From: Rhodopseudomonas sp. P2A-2r
GTDB taxonomy: Bacteria > Pseudomonadota > Alphaproteobacteria > Rhizobiales > Xanthobacteraceae
Length of the DNA stretch: 64,000 nt
Direction: 5' to 3'
NCBI RefSeq assembly: GCF_026015985.1
Contig: NZ_CP110389.1
Coordinates: forward strand, 4,372,001 to 4,436,000
This document shows, piece by piece, positions 19,765 to 28,110 of this stretch. Positions within the stretch are counted from its first letter, which is position 1. The number at the start of each line of letters is the position of its first letter. Under the pieces are notes generated by a model. That model was not told the DNA's origin and ran no database searches. It saw only the letters and a program-made list of their open reading frames with translations. The position numbers and the translations under genes are program-made.

Positions 19765-20970
19765 ATGAAACTTGTCATCATCGGCGCTGGCTTCGCCGGC
19801 ATGTATGCCGCACTGTCGTCTGCACGATTGCGCGACATTCAGGGCATTTCGCCCGACGAGCTGGAGATCATCCTGATTGCGCCGGAGCCGTCGCTGGTCG
19901 TCCGTCCGCGTCTCTATGAGCCGAAGCCGGAGACACTGACGGCGCCGTTGCTCGATCTGTTTGCGGCGATCGACGTCGTCTATGTCAAAGGCAGCGCCGA
20001 GACCATCGATACCGCCGGCCGCAAGGTTCACACGACAGATGCGGACGGCACGCGACAGACCGTGAGCTACGACCGTTTGGTTGTTGCAACCGGCAGCCGC
20101 TTGTTCCGCCCCAACATTCCCGGCCTTGCCGAGCACGGCTACAGCGCCGATCAGCTCGCCGACGCGGTAACCCTCGATCGCCACATCCAGAGTCCGGCCA
20201 CGGCGCCGGCCACCAAGGGACGTAACACGGTCGTCGTTGCCGGCGGCGGCTTCACCGGCATCGAGGTCGCGACGGAGATGCCCGCGCGGCTGCGCGACAT
20301 CTTCGGCAGCGATGTCGAGACTCGTATCATCATCGTGGAGCGCGGCGCGGTGATTGCGCCTGCGATGGGCACAGAGCCACGGCCCCTCATCGAAGAAGCG
20401 TTGCGCAAGCTTGGGGTGGAAACCCGATTTGGCGCCGGCGTGGCATCGCTGGATGCGACCGGCGTTACACTCACCAGCGGCGAACGGATCGAAACGTCAA
20501 CGCTGATCTGGGCAGCCGGCATGCGCGCCGCGCCGCTGACCGCGCAAATTGCTGCCGAGCGTGACAATTTTGGCCGTCTTCTGGTCGATCAGGCCTTGCG
20601 CGTGTCCGCCGTTCCAGCGGTCTTCGCCACCGGCGACGCAGCGAGGGCGGCATGCGACGATCTCGGCCACTACGCGCTGATGTCGTGCCAGCACGCGATC
20701 CGCATGGGCGCCTTTGCCGGTCACAATGCTGCGGCTGAATTGCTGGGTCTTTCGACCAAGACCTATCACCAGAAGGCCTATGTCACCTGTCTCGACCTCG
20801 GCGAAGCGGGCGCGATCTTCACCCGCGGCTGGGACCCCAAGGTCGAAATGATCGGCGCCGTGGCGAAGAAGACCAAGCAGGAAATCAATACGGCCTGGAT
20901 CTATCCGCCCCGCGCGGAACGTGCCGCCGCTCTGGCAGCCGCCGATCCCGAGCGCGTGATCGAACTGTAA
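19765..20970 (+). CDS. NAD(P)/FAD-dependent oxidoreductase (type II NADH dehydrogenase-like)
   Basis: 401 residues. Seen: FAD-binding VIIGAGFAGMYAAL at the start, YDRLVVATGS, second dinucleotide fold VVVAGGGFTGIEVATEM near residue 155, IWAAGMRA and VFATGDAA, the standard Pyr_redox_2 layout. Closest in type to NDH-2 or ferredoxin-reductase-like enzymes that pass electrons from NAD(P)H to a quinone or small acceptor. A C-terminal membrane-anchoring helix is not obvious. Third gene after the AraC regulator. Confidence 0.88.
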   Translation: MKLVIIGAGFAGMYAALSSARLRDIQGISPDELEIILIAPEPSLVVRPRLYEPKPETLTAPLLDLFAAIDVVYVKGSAETIDTAGRKVHTTDADGTRQTVSYDRLVVATGSRLFRPNIPGLAEHGYSADQLADAVTLDRHIQSPATAPATKGRNTVVVAGGGFTGIEVATEMPARLRDIFGSDVETRIIIVERGAVIAPAMGTEPRPLIEEALRKLGVETRFGAGVASLDATGVTLTSGERIETSTLIWAAGMRAAPLTAQIAAERDNFGRLLVDQALRVSAVPAVFATGDAARAACDDLGHYALMSCQHAIRMGAFAGHNAAAELLGLSTKTYHQKAYVTCLDLGEAGAIFTRGWDPKVEMIGAVAKKTKQEINTAWIYPPRAERAAALAAADPERVIEL

Positions 20971-21064
20971 CCACACATCCAAACGACGGCCGCGCCTTCC
21001 CTGGCTGCGCGGCTGGCTCGCTCATCAACAGCCGGGCATCTTTATCATCAAGCAAGAGAGACCC

Positions 21065-21971
21065 ATGAACTTTCAAATGAACTCACAGTCCGTTCAATCG
21101 GGCGCCAACGAACTGGTCCCGTCGCGCTATGCGGTGCAGATCGGCGACATCGAAGTGCTTGTCATCAGCGACGGCGTGCTGCCGCTCCCGAACGCCATGC
21201 TGGGACACAACACCGAACCGGCGGCGCGGGCAGCCTGGATGCACGATCAGTTCCTGCCGCTGGACGCGTCCGACTGGCCGCTGAACGTGGTCCGGCGAAC
21301 AGACCATCCTGGTCGACGCCGGGCTGGGACTGGATCCGGACCTGCATTTGCCGCGGGCCGGCCAGTTGGTCAGGCGACTGGCGGCCGCCGGCATCGACCT
21401 CGCGTCGGTGACCGATGTGGTGCTGACCCACTTGCATATGGACCACGTCGGCGGGCTGCTTGTCGAAGGAGTGAAGGAGCAGCTGCGTCGGGACCTGCGG
21501 ATCCACGTGGCCACCGCCGAGGTGGCATTCTGGGAGGCACCCGATTTTTCCCAGACCAGGATGCCGGACGGCTTCCCGGCCGCGCTTCGGGCGACCGCGA
21601 AGCGGTTCATGGCCGAATACCGGAGCCATTTCCGTACGTTCAAGGACGCGCACGAGCTAGCCCCCGGCGTCACCGTCCGCCGCACCGGTGGCCATACGCC
21701 CGGTCACAGCGTGGTTCGCCTGGCGTCCGGTAACGACGCACTGACCTTCGCCGGCGACGCCGTATTCACGGTCGGGTTCGAAGAGCCAGACTGGTATAAC
21801 GGCTTCGAACACGACCCCGCAGAGGCCGCCCGCGTGCGGACCCGCCTCTTGAAGGATCTGGCGGCGACCGGCGAGTTGCTGGTGGCCACTCACCTGCCGT
21901 TCCCATCCACGGGCCGGGTGGCCATCGACGGCGACGCCTTCCGCTGGGTGCCGATCTCCTGGGACTTCTGA
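21065..21971 (+). CDS. MBL-fold metallo-hydrolase, apparent frameshift
   Basis: Metallo-beta-lactamase-fold enzyme, about 302 residues when repaired. Seen: the zinc motif LTHLHMDHVGG, then RTGGHTPGHSVVRL with the third metal His, FAGDAVFT with the bridging Asp, and a distal THLPFPS His. The first frame (from 21065) and the second (ending 21971) meet at 21290-21297; one added base gives VVRGEQTILVDAGLG, a normal MBL strand. Related enzymes include lactonases and phosphodiesterases; the substrate is not assigned. Lies 94 bases after the flavoprotein gene. Confidence 0.85.
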
Positions 21972-22356
21972 CGGTCTCCTGAGCGAACCAGCGCTGGGGC
22001 GCGTGCCTGTACAATCGGCAGGCGCACGCCCCAGCCTGATCCTTGATGTCAGCCAGCGATCCGACTGCTGCGGAATCGGGCAAATGTTCACCGGCCTGGC
22101 CCCCGACCAAGGGATCGACTGCCGCCCCAACCGGCCGAGCGTCAGCCGCCATATGAGCGTGACGAGGGGTAGCCATCGGCCAGTGCCGGGCGCCGCACGA
22201 CCGCATGCCGGAGCGATATTCCCCTTGAATATCAACCAACTTCCAATTGACGGCGGCACAATGCGCTGAAATGGTGCCGGCGCTTCACGTCCCAAGGGCT
22301 GACAAGAGCCGCCGTGCTGCCGCGCATGGGCGAATGGGGAGCGAGATCGGGAGGGA
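21972..22356. other. 385-base gap holding the second moaA 3' remnant
   Basis: No gene of its own. Contains the moaA-end remnant at 22114-22172 and, directly upstream of the TRAP gene, a GGGAGG ribosome-binding site at 22349-22354. Confidence 0.6.
22114..22172 (+). repeat. moaA 3' end remnant, right copy of a direct repeat
   Basis: Reads [19 protein letters not shown] in the moaA frame, but the stop codon is lost and no moaA sequence lies upstream. Its differences from the left copy at 17745-17803 include synonymous changes, so it derives from a diverged moaA gene rather than from a recent local duplication. It marks the right edge of the AraC / flavoprotein / MBL block, just before the TRAP genes. 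Confidence 0.7.
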
Positions 22357-22956
22357 TTGTTGCAAACACTTCTTGGGGTGAGCCGCAGGATCGACGCGTT
22401 CAATACGCTGGTCGGTCGCTGGATATCCTGGCTGATTGTTGTCGCTGTGATCATCTCGGCGGCCAATGCCATCATCCGCAAGGTATTCGACGTCTCCTCG
22501 AATTCCTTTCTCGAATTGCAATGGGTGCTGTTCAGCATCGTTTTCCTGCTGTGCTCGCCATGGACGCTGCTGAGCAACGAACACATCCGCATCGACATCA
22601 TCAATCATGCGATGCCGCTCAAGGTTCGTGGCTGGATCGACATGATCGGCCACGTGTTTTTTCTACTGCCTTTCACCCTGATCCTGCTGTGGACGTCGGT
22701 GCCTTTCTTTCTGGTGTCATACCACCAGAACGAACAATCGTTCAGCGCCGGCGGACTGCCGCAATGGCCCGCCAAATCGCTGATCATGATCGCCTGCGTG
22801 CTGCTGCTGATCCAGGGCATTTCCGAGATCATCAAGCGCGCCGCGATGATGCAGGGCATCATTCCGGATTCCAACGCCAATGCCATCAGCGCCCAGCGCG
22901 CGGCGGAGCTCGAGGCTGAGCGGCTGGTGATGCATATCGCCGGCGAGAAGCATTGA
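22357..22956 (+). CDS. TRAP transporter small permease (DctQ type)
   Basis: About 199 residues with four hydrophobic segments, the first near residues 18-40 (WISWLIVVAVIISAANAII). The SNSFLELQWVLFSIVFLL segment is characteristic of the small TRAP subunit of the FcbT2/TakQ (mannitol/chloroaromatic, COG4665) branch. The likely start is TTG 22357 or 22360, behind GGGAGG. It pairs with the large subunit 38 bases downstream; the matching binding proteins lie about 5.7 kb further on. Confidence 0.9.
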   Translation: MLQTLLGVSRRIDAFNTLVGRWISWLIVVAVIISAANAIIRKVFDVSSNSFLELQWVLFSIVFLLCSPWTLLSNEHIRIDIINHAMPLKVRGWIDMIGHVFFLLPFTLILLWTSVPFFLVSYHQNEQSFSAGGLPQWPAKSLIMIACVLLLIQGISEIIKRAAMMQGIIPDSNANAISAQRAAELEAERLVMHIAGEKH

Positions 22957-22993
22957 ATTTACCTATGGTTTCCAGGCACGGGAAGATTTTCGC

Positions 22994-24832
22994 ATGACCG
23001 CTATGTTCATCCACTACATGGCGCCGATCATGTTCGCGTCGCTGGTGCTGTTCCTGCTGCTCGGATACCCCGTCGCGTTCTCGCTCGCAGCCAACGGACT
23101 GATCTTCGCTTTCATCGGCATCGAACTCGGCCTGTTCCGGCCGGACTTCATGCAAGCACTGCCCGAACGCGTCTACGGCGTCATGAACAACGAGACGCTG
23201 CTGGCGATCCCGTTCTTTACCTTCATGGGGCTGGTGCTCGAAAGATCGGGCATGGCCGAGGATCTGCTGGAGACCATCGGCCAGTTGTTCGGCAGCATCC
23301 GCGGCGGCATCGCCTATGCGGTGGTGTTCGTCGGCGCCCTGCTCGCCGCCACCACCGGCGTGGTCGCCGCGTCGGTGATTTCGATGGGCCTGATCTCGCT
23401 GCCGATCATGCTGCGCTACGGCTACGATCGCCGCGTCGCCACCGGGGTGATCGCCGCCTCCGGTACGCTGGCACAGATCATCCCGCCCTCACTGGTGCTG
23501 ATCGTGATGGCCGACCAGCTCGGCCGCTCCGTCGGCGACATGTATGAGGGCGCCTTCATCCCCGGCATCGTGCTGGCGCTGATGTACGCGTTCTACATCT
23601 TCCTGGTGACGGTGTTCGCGCCGACTGCGGCCCCCGGCCTGCCGCTGGAAGCGCAGACCCTGCGCGAGCCGGAGACCGCCAAGCATCCCTCGATCTTTCC
23701 GATCGCCGCCATCTCGGCTGCCGCGACCGCTTACTTCTTCGTCGTTCACGTCGGCCTGTTCGACTGGACACAGCCGCTGTTCGACAAGATCGGCCTGAGC
23801 GCCAAGGTGCTGCAGGGCTTCTGGTTCATCATCGTCACGGGCATCCTGACCAAGCCATTCATCGGCATCGTCAGAACAATGACCATGTCGCTGTATCTGA
23901 CGCTGGTCAGCGCGACCACGATCGCCATTGTCGCGATGGGCTTCACCGAGGTGAAATCCGGCGCCGACTATGTCGTTCTGACCATGTCGATCACCGTCGG
24001 CGTATCGTTCATCCTCGCCATTCTCAACCGCGTGCTGCGCCTCAAGCTGCTGTCGAAGCTGGCCCAGCAGGTGGTGTTCGTGATGGTGCCGCCGCTCGGG
24101 CTGATCTTCCTGGTGCTCGGCACCATTTTCATCGGGGTGGCCACGCCGACCGAAGGCGGCGCCATGGGAGCGGCCGGCGCGGTCATCCTCGCGATGATGA
24201 AAGGCCGGCTCACCTTCGACCTCACCCGCCAGGCCACCGAAGCCACTGCAAAACTGTCCGCCTTCGTCGTGCTGATCCTGGTCGGTGCCCGCGTCTTCTC
24301 GCTGACCTTTTACGGCGTCGACGGCCATCGCTGGGTCGAGGAACTGCTGGTCGGCCTGCCCGGCGGCCAGGTCGGCTTCCTGATCTTCGTCAACGCCTTC
24401 GTGTTCGTGCTGGCGTTCTTCCTCGATTTCTTCGAACTGGCCTTCATCGTGATCCCGCTGCTGGGACCGGCCGCGGAAAAGCTCGGCATCGACCTGATCT
24501 GGTTCGGCGTCATGATGGGCGTGAACATGCAGACCTCGTTCATGCATCCGCCATTCGGATTTGCGCTGTTCTATCTGCGCTCGGTGGCGCCGAAGGAATC
24601 CTATATCGACCGCGTCAGCGGCAAACGCATGGAGCCGGTCACCACCGGCCAGATCTACTGGGGCTCGGTGCCGTTCGTCATCATCCAGGTGATCATGGTC
24701 GGCCTGGTCATCGCCTTCCCGGCGATGGTGATGCATTACAAGGGCGCCGCGTCGAACATCGACGCTAGCAAGATCAATATCGACATTCCGCAAATGGACA
24801 TGCCGGCGCTGGATTTCGGGCCGCCGAAATAG
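22994..24832 (+). CDS. TRAP transporter large permease (DctM type)
   Basis: 612 residues, longer than the usual roughly 430, as expected for the FcbT3/TakM (COG4664) branch, which carries an inserted set of helices. Many hydrophobic helices; conserved segments IPFFTFMGLVLERSGMAEDL, ASGTLAQIIPPSLVLI, GVATPTEGGAMGA and MNMQTSFMHPPFGFALFYL. It would drive sodium- or proton-coupled uptake of organic acids with the small subunit and a periplasmic binding protein. The gene is intact. Confidence 0.93.
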   Translation: MTAMFIHYMAPIMFASLVLFLLLGYPVAFSLAANGLIFAFIGIELGLFRPDFMQALPERVYGVMNNETLLAIPFFTFMGLVLERSGMAEDLLETIGQLFGSIRGGIAYAVVFVGALLAATTGVVAASVISMGLISLPIMLRYGYDRRVATGVIAASGTLAQIIPPSLVLIVMADQLGRSVGDMYEGAFIPGIVLALMYAFYIFLVTVFAPTAAPGLPLEAQTLREPETAKHPSIFPIAAISAAATAYFFVVHVGLFDWTQPLFDKIGLSAKVLQGFWFIIVTGILTKPFIGIVRTMTMSLYLTLVSATTIAIVAMGFTEVKSGADYVVLTMSITVGVSFILAILNRVLRLKLLSKLAQQVVFVMVPPLGLIFLVLGTIFIGVATPTEGGAMGAAGAVILAMMKGRLTFDLTRQATEATAKLSAFVVLILVGARVFSLTFYGVDGHRWVEELLVGLPGGQVGFLIFVNAFVFVLAFFLDFFELAFIVIPLLGPAAEKLGIDLIWFGVMMGVNMQTSFMHPPFGFALFYLRSVAPKESYIDRVSGKRMEPVTTGQIYWGSVPFVIIQVIMVGLVIAFPAMVMHYKGAASNIDASKINIDIPQMDMPALDFGPPK

Positions 24833-24897
24833 CGGGCCTGTTCTCATCGAGCGGTTCCTGGACACGCTCACGTCTAATCTCATGGTTAGGCAATACG

Positions 24898-24915
24898 GCG
24901 GCGCGTGAGCGCCGC
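24898..24915. terminator. Hairpin between convergent genes
   Basis: Perfect 7-base stem GCGGCGC/GCGCCGC with a GTGA loop, between the ends of the TRAP large-permease gene (+) and the carboxymuconolactone decarboxylase gene (-). No T-run follows, so strong intrinsic termination is not certain. Confidence 0.45.
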
Positions 24916-24964
24916 TGTAAACATATGCGCGAACGTCAGGATCCGGTCGTTGCGACGATCCCGA

Positions 24965-25408
24965 TCAGCCGCCGGCTGGCGTGGGGAAGGCCGATGCCGG
25001 CCGCTCTTCCTTCAGGTGCTGCCCAGCGAACACTTCCCTTGCCGCGAACAGGCCGTTCAGCGCCGCCGGGAATCCCGCATAGACCGCCATCTGCATGACG
25101 ATCTCCACGATCTCAGCCTGGGAGAGCCCGACATTGAGGCCGGCCTGGATGTGCACCTTCAGTTGCGGCGCCGCGTTGCCCATCGCCGTCAACGCCGCGA
25201 TGGTGGCGATCTCGCGGGCACGCAGATCGAGGCCGGGCCGCGAATAGATGTCGCCGAACGGAAACTCGAGCACATAGGTTGCGAAATCGGGCGCAATATC
25301 TGCGAGCGATGCGATGACCTTCTCGCCGGCCTCGCCGTCGATCTCAGCGAGCGCGCGCCGCCCGCGTTCGAGCCGGTTTTCGCCGGCGTTCTGGTGGTGC
25401 TGCGTCAT
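24965..25408 (-). CDS. Carboxymuconolactone decarboxylase family protein
   Basis: 147 residues, a single CMD domain: REIATIAALTAMGNAAPQLK then HIQAGLNVGLSQAEIVEIV and MQMAVYAGFPAALNGL. It lacks the CxxC of AhpD-type alkylhydroperoxidases, so a peroxidase role is unlikely and a gamma-carboxymuconolactone decarboxylase-like or cofactor-binding role is more probable. Its start lies inside the 3' end of the MerR gene (65-base overlap), so it is transcribed from the MerR-type promoter upstream of that gene. Confidence 0.88.
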   Translation of the reverse strand: MTQHHQNAGENRLERGRRALAEIDGEAGEKVIASLADIAPDFATYVLEFPFGDIYSRPGLDLRAREIATIAALTAMGNAAPQLKVHIQAGLNVGLSQAEIVEIVMQMAVYAGFPAALNGLFAAREVFAGQHLKEERPASAFPTPAGG

Positions 25409-25772
25409 AGTCCTTCATCCTCTGTTCCTCGCCGGCGTAGCCGGCGATCTTGGTATCGAGGACGAGAAGAGTGGCTTGCAGCTCAGCGACATGCGCACGG
25501 ACCCGATCGCGGTGCTGCGCCAGCAGTTCGCGCCGCTCCGCCTCCGTGCCGACGCCGCGCTCCCGCAAGGCCGCATAGCGCAGCATGTCGCGGATCGGCA
25601 TCCCGATCGTCCTGAGACGGCCAAGAAATCCGATCCAGACCAGGATCGATGCGTCGTAGTCCCGCTGGCTCGATCGGTCCCGGTCCGCATAGGGAAGCAG
25701 CCCGATCAGCTCGTAGTAGCGGATGGTGTGAGCCGACAGTCCCGAACGCTTTGCCAGTTCACCAATCTTCAT
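25344..25772 (-). CDS. MerR-family transcriptional regulator
   Basis: 142 residues from ATG 25772. N-terminal winged helix-turn-helix MKIGELAKRSGLSAHTIRYYE with wing residues YADRDRSSQRDYD, followed by a long dimerisation helix. No metal-binding cysteines in the C-terminus, so it probably senses a small molecule or is a stress-type MerR. The last 20 residues (Arg/Pro-rich) overlap the CMD gene and look atypical; a small indel just before the CMD start would give an ordinary ATGA junction. Its own promoter has the MerR 19-base spacer. Confidence 0.9.
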   Translation of the reverse strand: MKIGELAKRSGLSAHTIRYYELIGLLPYADRDRSSQRDYDASILVWIGFLGRLRTIGMPIRDMLRYAALRERGVGTEAERRELLAQHRDRVRAHVAELQATLLVLDTKIAGYAGEEQRMKDYDAAPPERRRKPARTRAARAR

Positions 25773-25801
25773 GAGCACCTGTTCTCGCCACGACGCAAAA
25801 A

Positions 25802-25832
25802 CAGATACGAGTTAGAGCGCACTCTAAGTCAA
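25802..25832 (-). promoter_or_regulatory. MerR-type promoter and operator
   Basis: On the minus strand: -35 TTGACT (25832-25827), a 19-base spacer, then -10 TATCTG (25807-25802). An inverted repeat TTAGAG-N4-CTCTAA (25812-25827) fills most of the spacer. The over-long 19-base spacer with a centred dyad is the hallmark of promoters that MerR proteins activate by DNA distortion. It lies 30 bases upstream of the merR-like ATG and should drive both that gene and the CMD gene. Confidence 0.8.
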
Positions 25833-25868
25833 GGGAAAGATCAAACGCGGCACACCGCCCCGCCTGCG

Positions 25869-26564
25869 TTAAGCGACCCGCACGGTGAACTCATTGCAGC
25901 GACCTTCGTCGACAGCAAGCGGCTGTGAGATATAGCCGTTGGCGGGGTTGCGAACGTAATCGAGATAGTCGGACGCGAATGCGTTCTCCCCAAGCACCAC
26001 AGCTCCGGGCGCCAGCCGCGGCTCGATCAGCCTGAGCACCGGCAGATAGAGCGAGAAGGCGCCGTCGATCAGCAGGACGTCGACCCCGCCCCCGATGTCC
26101 TTGAGCGTGTCCAGTGCGTCGCCTTCGCGGATCTCCACCAGATCGGCAAGGCCCGCCGCTTCGAGATGGGTTCGCGCCCGCGCAACCTTCGTCGGCTCAA
26201 GCTCGGAGCCGATCAGTTGTCCGCCGCCATTGTCGAAAAGTGCGGCCGCAAGATAGATCGTCGAGATCCCCATCGAGGTCCCGAACTCGACGATCCGGGT
26301 CGCCCTCCGCGCACGCGTGATGGCATAGAGGAAGCGGCCATAGGCCGGAGAAATCGCGAGGAAATGTTCGGCGTGACCGCGATACATGGTTCGATAGTTC
26401 ACCCGTTCTTCGTCAACAAACCTGGCGGCCAAATCGTTCAACGTTTCACCGGACGTCTCCGACTGCGCCATCATCGTGGCCATCAGGTCGCGATCCGCGG
26501 CGTCGGCATCTGCGTGAAGCTTGTCGAGCGTCTCTGCGACGCGCTTGCTGCTCAGCAATGTCAT
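25869..26564 (-). CDS. Class I SAM-dependent O-methyltransferase
   Basis: 231 residues from ATG 26564. Seen: ATRIVEFGTSMGISTIYLA (SAM motif I), LIGSELEPTKVARAR (motif II, acidic residue binding the ribose), and VDVLLIDGAFSLYLPVLRL (motif III with metal-binding Asp), matching the catechol-O-methyltransferase-like Methyltransf_3/24 group. The substrate is unknown. Divergent from the AraC-type gene, which is a plausible regulator. The in-frame extension upstream to 26780 would overlap that gene and is rejected. Confidence 0.88.
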   Translation of the reverse strand: MTLLSSKRVAETLDKLHADADAADRDLMATMMAQSETSGETLNDLAARFVDEERVNYRTMYRGHAEHFLAISPAYGRFLYAITRARRATRIVEFGTSMGISTIYLAAALFDNGGGQLIGSELEPTKVARARTHLEAAGLADLVEIREGDALDTLKDIGGGVDVLLIDGAFSLYLPVLRLIEPRLAPGAVVLGENAFASDYLDYVRNPANGYISQPLAVDEGRCNEFTVRVA

Positions 26565-26706
26565 GAAAGTCCCTTTCCGAAATGGACGAGACCGGGCCGG
26601 CCCCGGCTGCTCCATGCGGGTGGGATAAAGTCCGGCCGCTTTGGCGTCATTACGAAGTCTGGACAAATTCTTATCCGTTCGCGCCAACGGCATGGTAGAT
26701 CGAGCC

Positions 26707-27548
26707 ATGCCCATTCTGACAGACACTTCCGTTGCGTCCGACTGGATCGAGCCCGACGAGGTCGCGCGCCCGGTCGTCACCTACGGCATGGCGTCGAAGA
26801 TGATCGGTTCTTTCGAGATCGACATGCACTGCCATGCGAAGGGGCAAATCATGCTCGTGCAGCGCGGCGCGCTGAGTTGCCGGGTGGAAGGCGGACTGTG
26901 GATCGTCCCGCCGCGTAGCGCTGTCTGGATACCAAGTGGCGCGCTGCACGCCATCAAGGCGACGGGCAAACTCGAAGGCTATAGTGCGTTCGTCGCCGCC
27001 GACTTCGATGCGGGGCTGCCGCAACGCTGCTGCACCGTCTCCGTGACGCCCTGCTGCGCGAACTGCTGTTCCGTGCCGCCAGCCTGCCGTTGTTCTACGA
27101 TGAGGGCGGCGTGAATTCGCGGTTGATCGCGGTGCTGCTCGACGAGATCGCGGCCGCCAAGGTCGAAGACCTGCATCTGCCGATGCCGGCTGACCCGCGA
27201 CTGCGCACCCTTGTCGACCTCATGATGGACGCCCCTGCGGAGCGCGGCTCGCTCGAGGGTTGGGCAAAGCGGGCCGGCCTGAGCGAGCGGACGCTGGGGC
27301 GGCTGATCAGCCGCGAGACCGGCATGAGCTTCGGACGCTGGCGCCAGCAACTCGGCGTCATGCTCGCCGTGCAATGGTTGGCCGGCGGCGCTTCGATCCA
27401 ACAGGTGGCCAGCGACCTCGGCTATGAGAGCGTGCCGAGCTTCGTCACGATGTTCCGCAAGACGCTCGGCACCTCTCCGGGAAGGTACATGGCAGAGCGA
27501 CATTCAGGCCGACAGGCCGGCGCCAAGAGGCGGCTTCACGAAGTTTGA
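26707..27548 (+). CDS. AraC-family transcriptional regulator, apparent frameshift
   Basis: About 280 residues once repaired. The N-terminal cupin has HCHAKGQIMLVQRGALSCRV and IPSGALHAIKATG; the C-terminus has the AraC double helix-turn-helix (WAKRAGLSERTLGRLIS, VASDLGYESVPSFVTMFRK, GTSPGRYM). The two parts are in different frames: the first runs into Cys-rich nonsense after FDAG. One added base near the G4 run at 27012-27015 gives TLLHRLRDALLRELLFRAAS and joins them. Divergent from the O-methyltransferase gene (142-base gap), its likely target. Confidence 0.88.
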
Positions 27549-27726
27549 ATCCACCGTGCGACGCGCTATCGCTGCAACGCGACCGTCGCACGCACACGAT
27601 CGCGCGACATCCTCCACTGCGCAAAATGGACCCGGGCGGTCCGTTTGAAATGCCGCGCCGGCAATCGAAATCGCGCAAGCGCTATGGTATACAAGCGCTT
27701 CCGTGTGAATGGATCCTGGCTGCCGC

Positions 27727-28089
27727 ATGACAATTCCCAACGCGCTCTATGCGATCAACATCACCATGGAAGATGAGAGCGAGCGGCGGGCGTCCGGCAT
27801 CATCGGGCTGCGCGACGGGCAGATCGTCGGAGGCGACAGTTTTTTCTACTACACGGGGATCTACAGCGCAGACAACGGCAGATGGAAAGGCGAGTTGATC
27901 ACGCACCAGCATACGGACACGCCGGGCAAAAGCCCCTTGTTCGGCGGGCGTGAAGTCGGCTGCGGATTCTCAGGCACCTACGCCGACGGTACGGCTGACG
28001 TCCATGGTACGGCGCTGGTGGGCAAAGCCAGCGTCGCGTTCCGGGCCACCATGCGATTGCTGGTGCCTTTCTCGCCGGGACCCGTCTAG
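27727..28089 (+). CDS. GrlR-like regulatory-domain protein
   Basis: 120 residues. The pattern NALYAINI, then GIIGLRDGQIVGGDSFFYYTGIYS with a GG-D loop, KGELITHQH and a C-terminal GTYADGTADVHGTALVGKAS matches the compact beta-barrel of the GrlR family, named after the negative regulator of the LEE type III secretion system. No secretion genes lie nearby, so a sensing or structural role of the domain is more likely than T3SS control. Convergent with the Tlde1 gene. Confidence 0.7.
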   Translation: MTIPNALYAINITMEDESERRASGIIGLRDGQIVGGDSFFYYTGIYSADNGRWKGELITHQHTDTPGKSPLFGGREVGCGFSGTYADGTADVHGTALVGKASVAFRATMRLLVPFSPGPV

Positions 28090-28110
28090 GCGGGCCCCGC
28101 GACCGGAGCG

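Noticed and set aside
23489..24883. 464-codon open frame antisense to the TRAP large permease
   Set aside because: Composition is His/Asp/Gln/Glu-rich nonsense typical of the reverse of a hydrophobic, GC-rich gene. The plus strand encodes a complete DctM protein.
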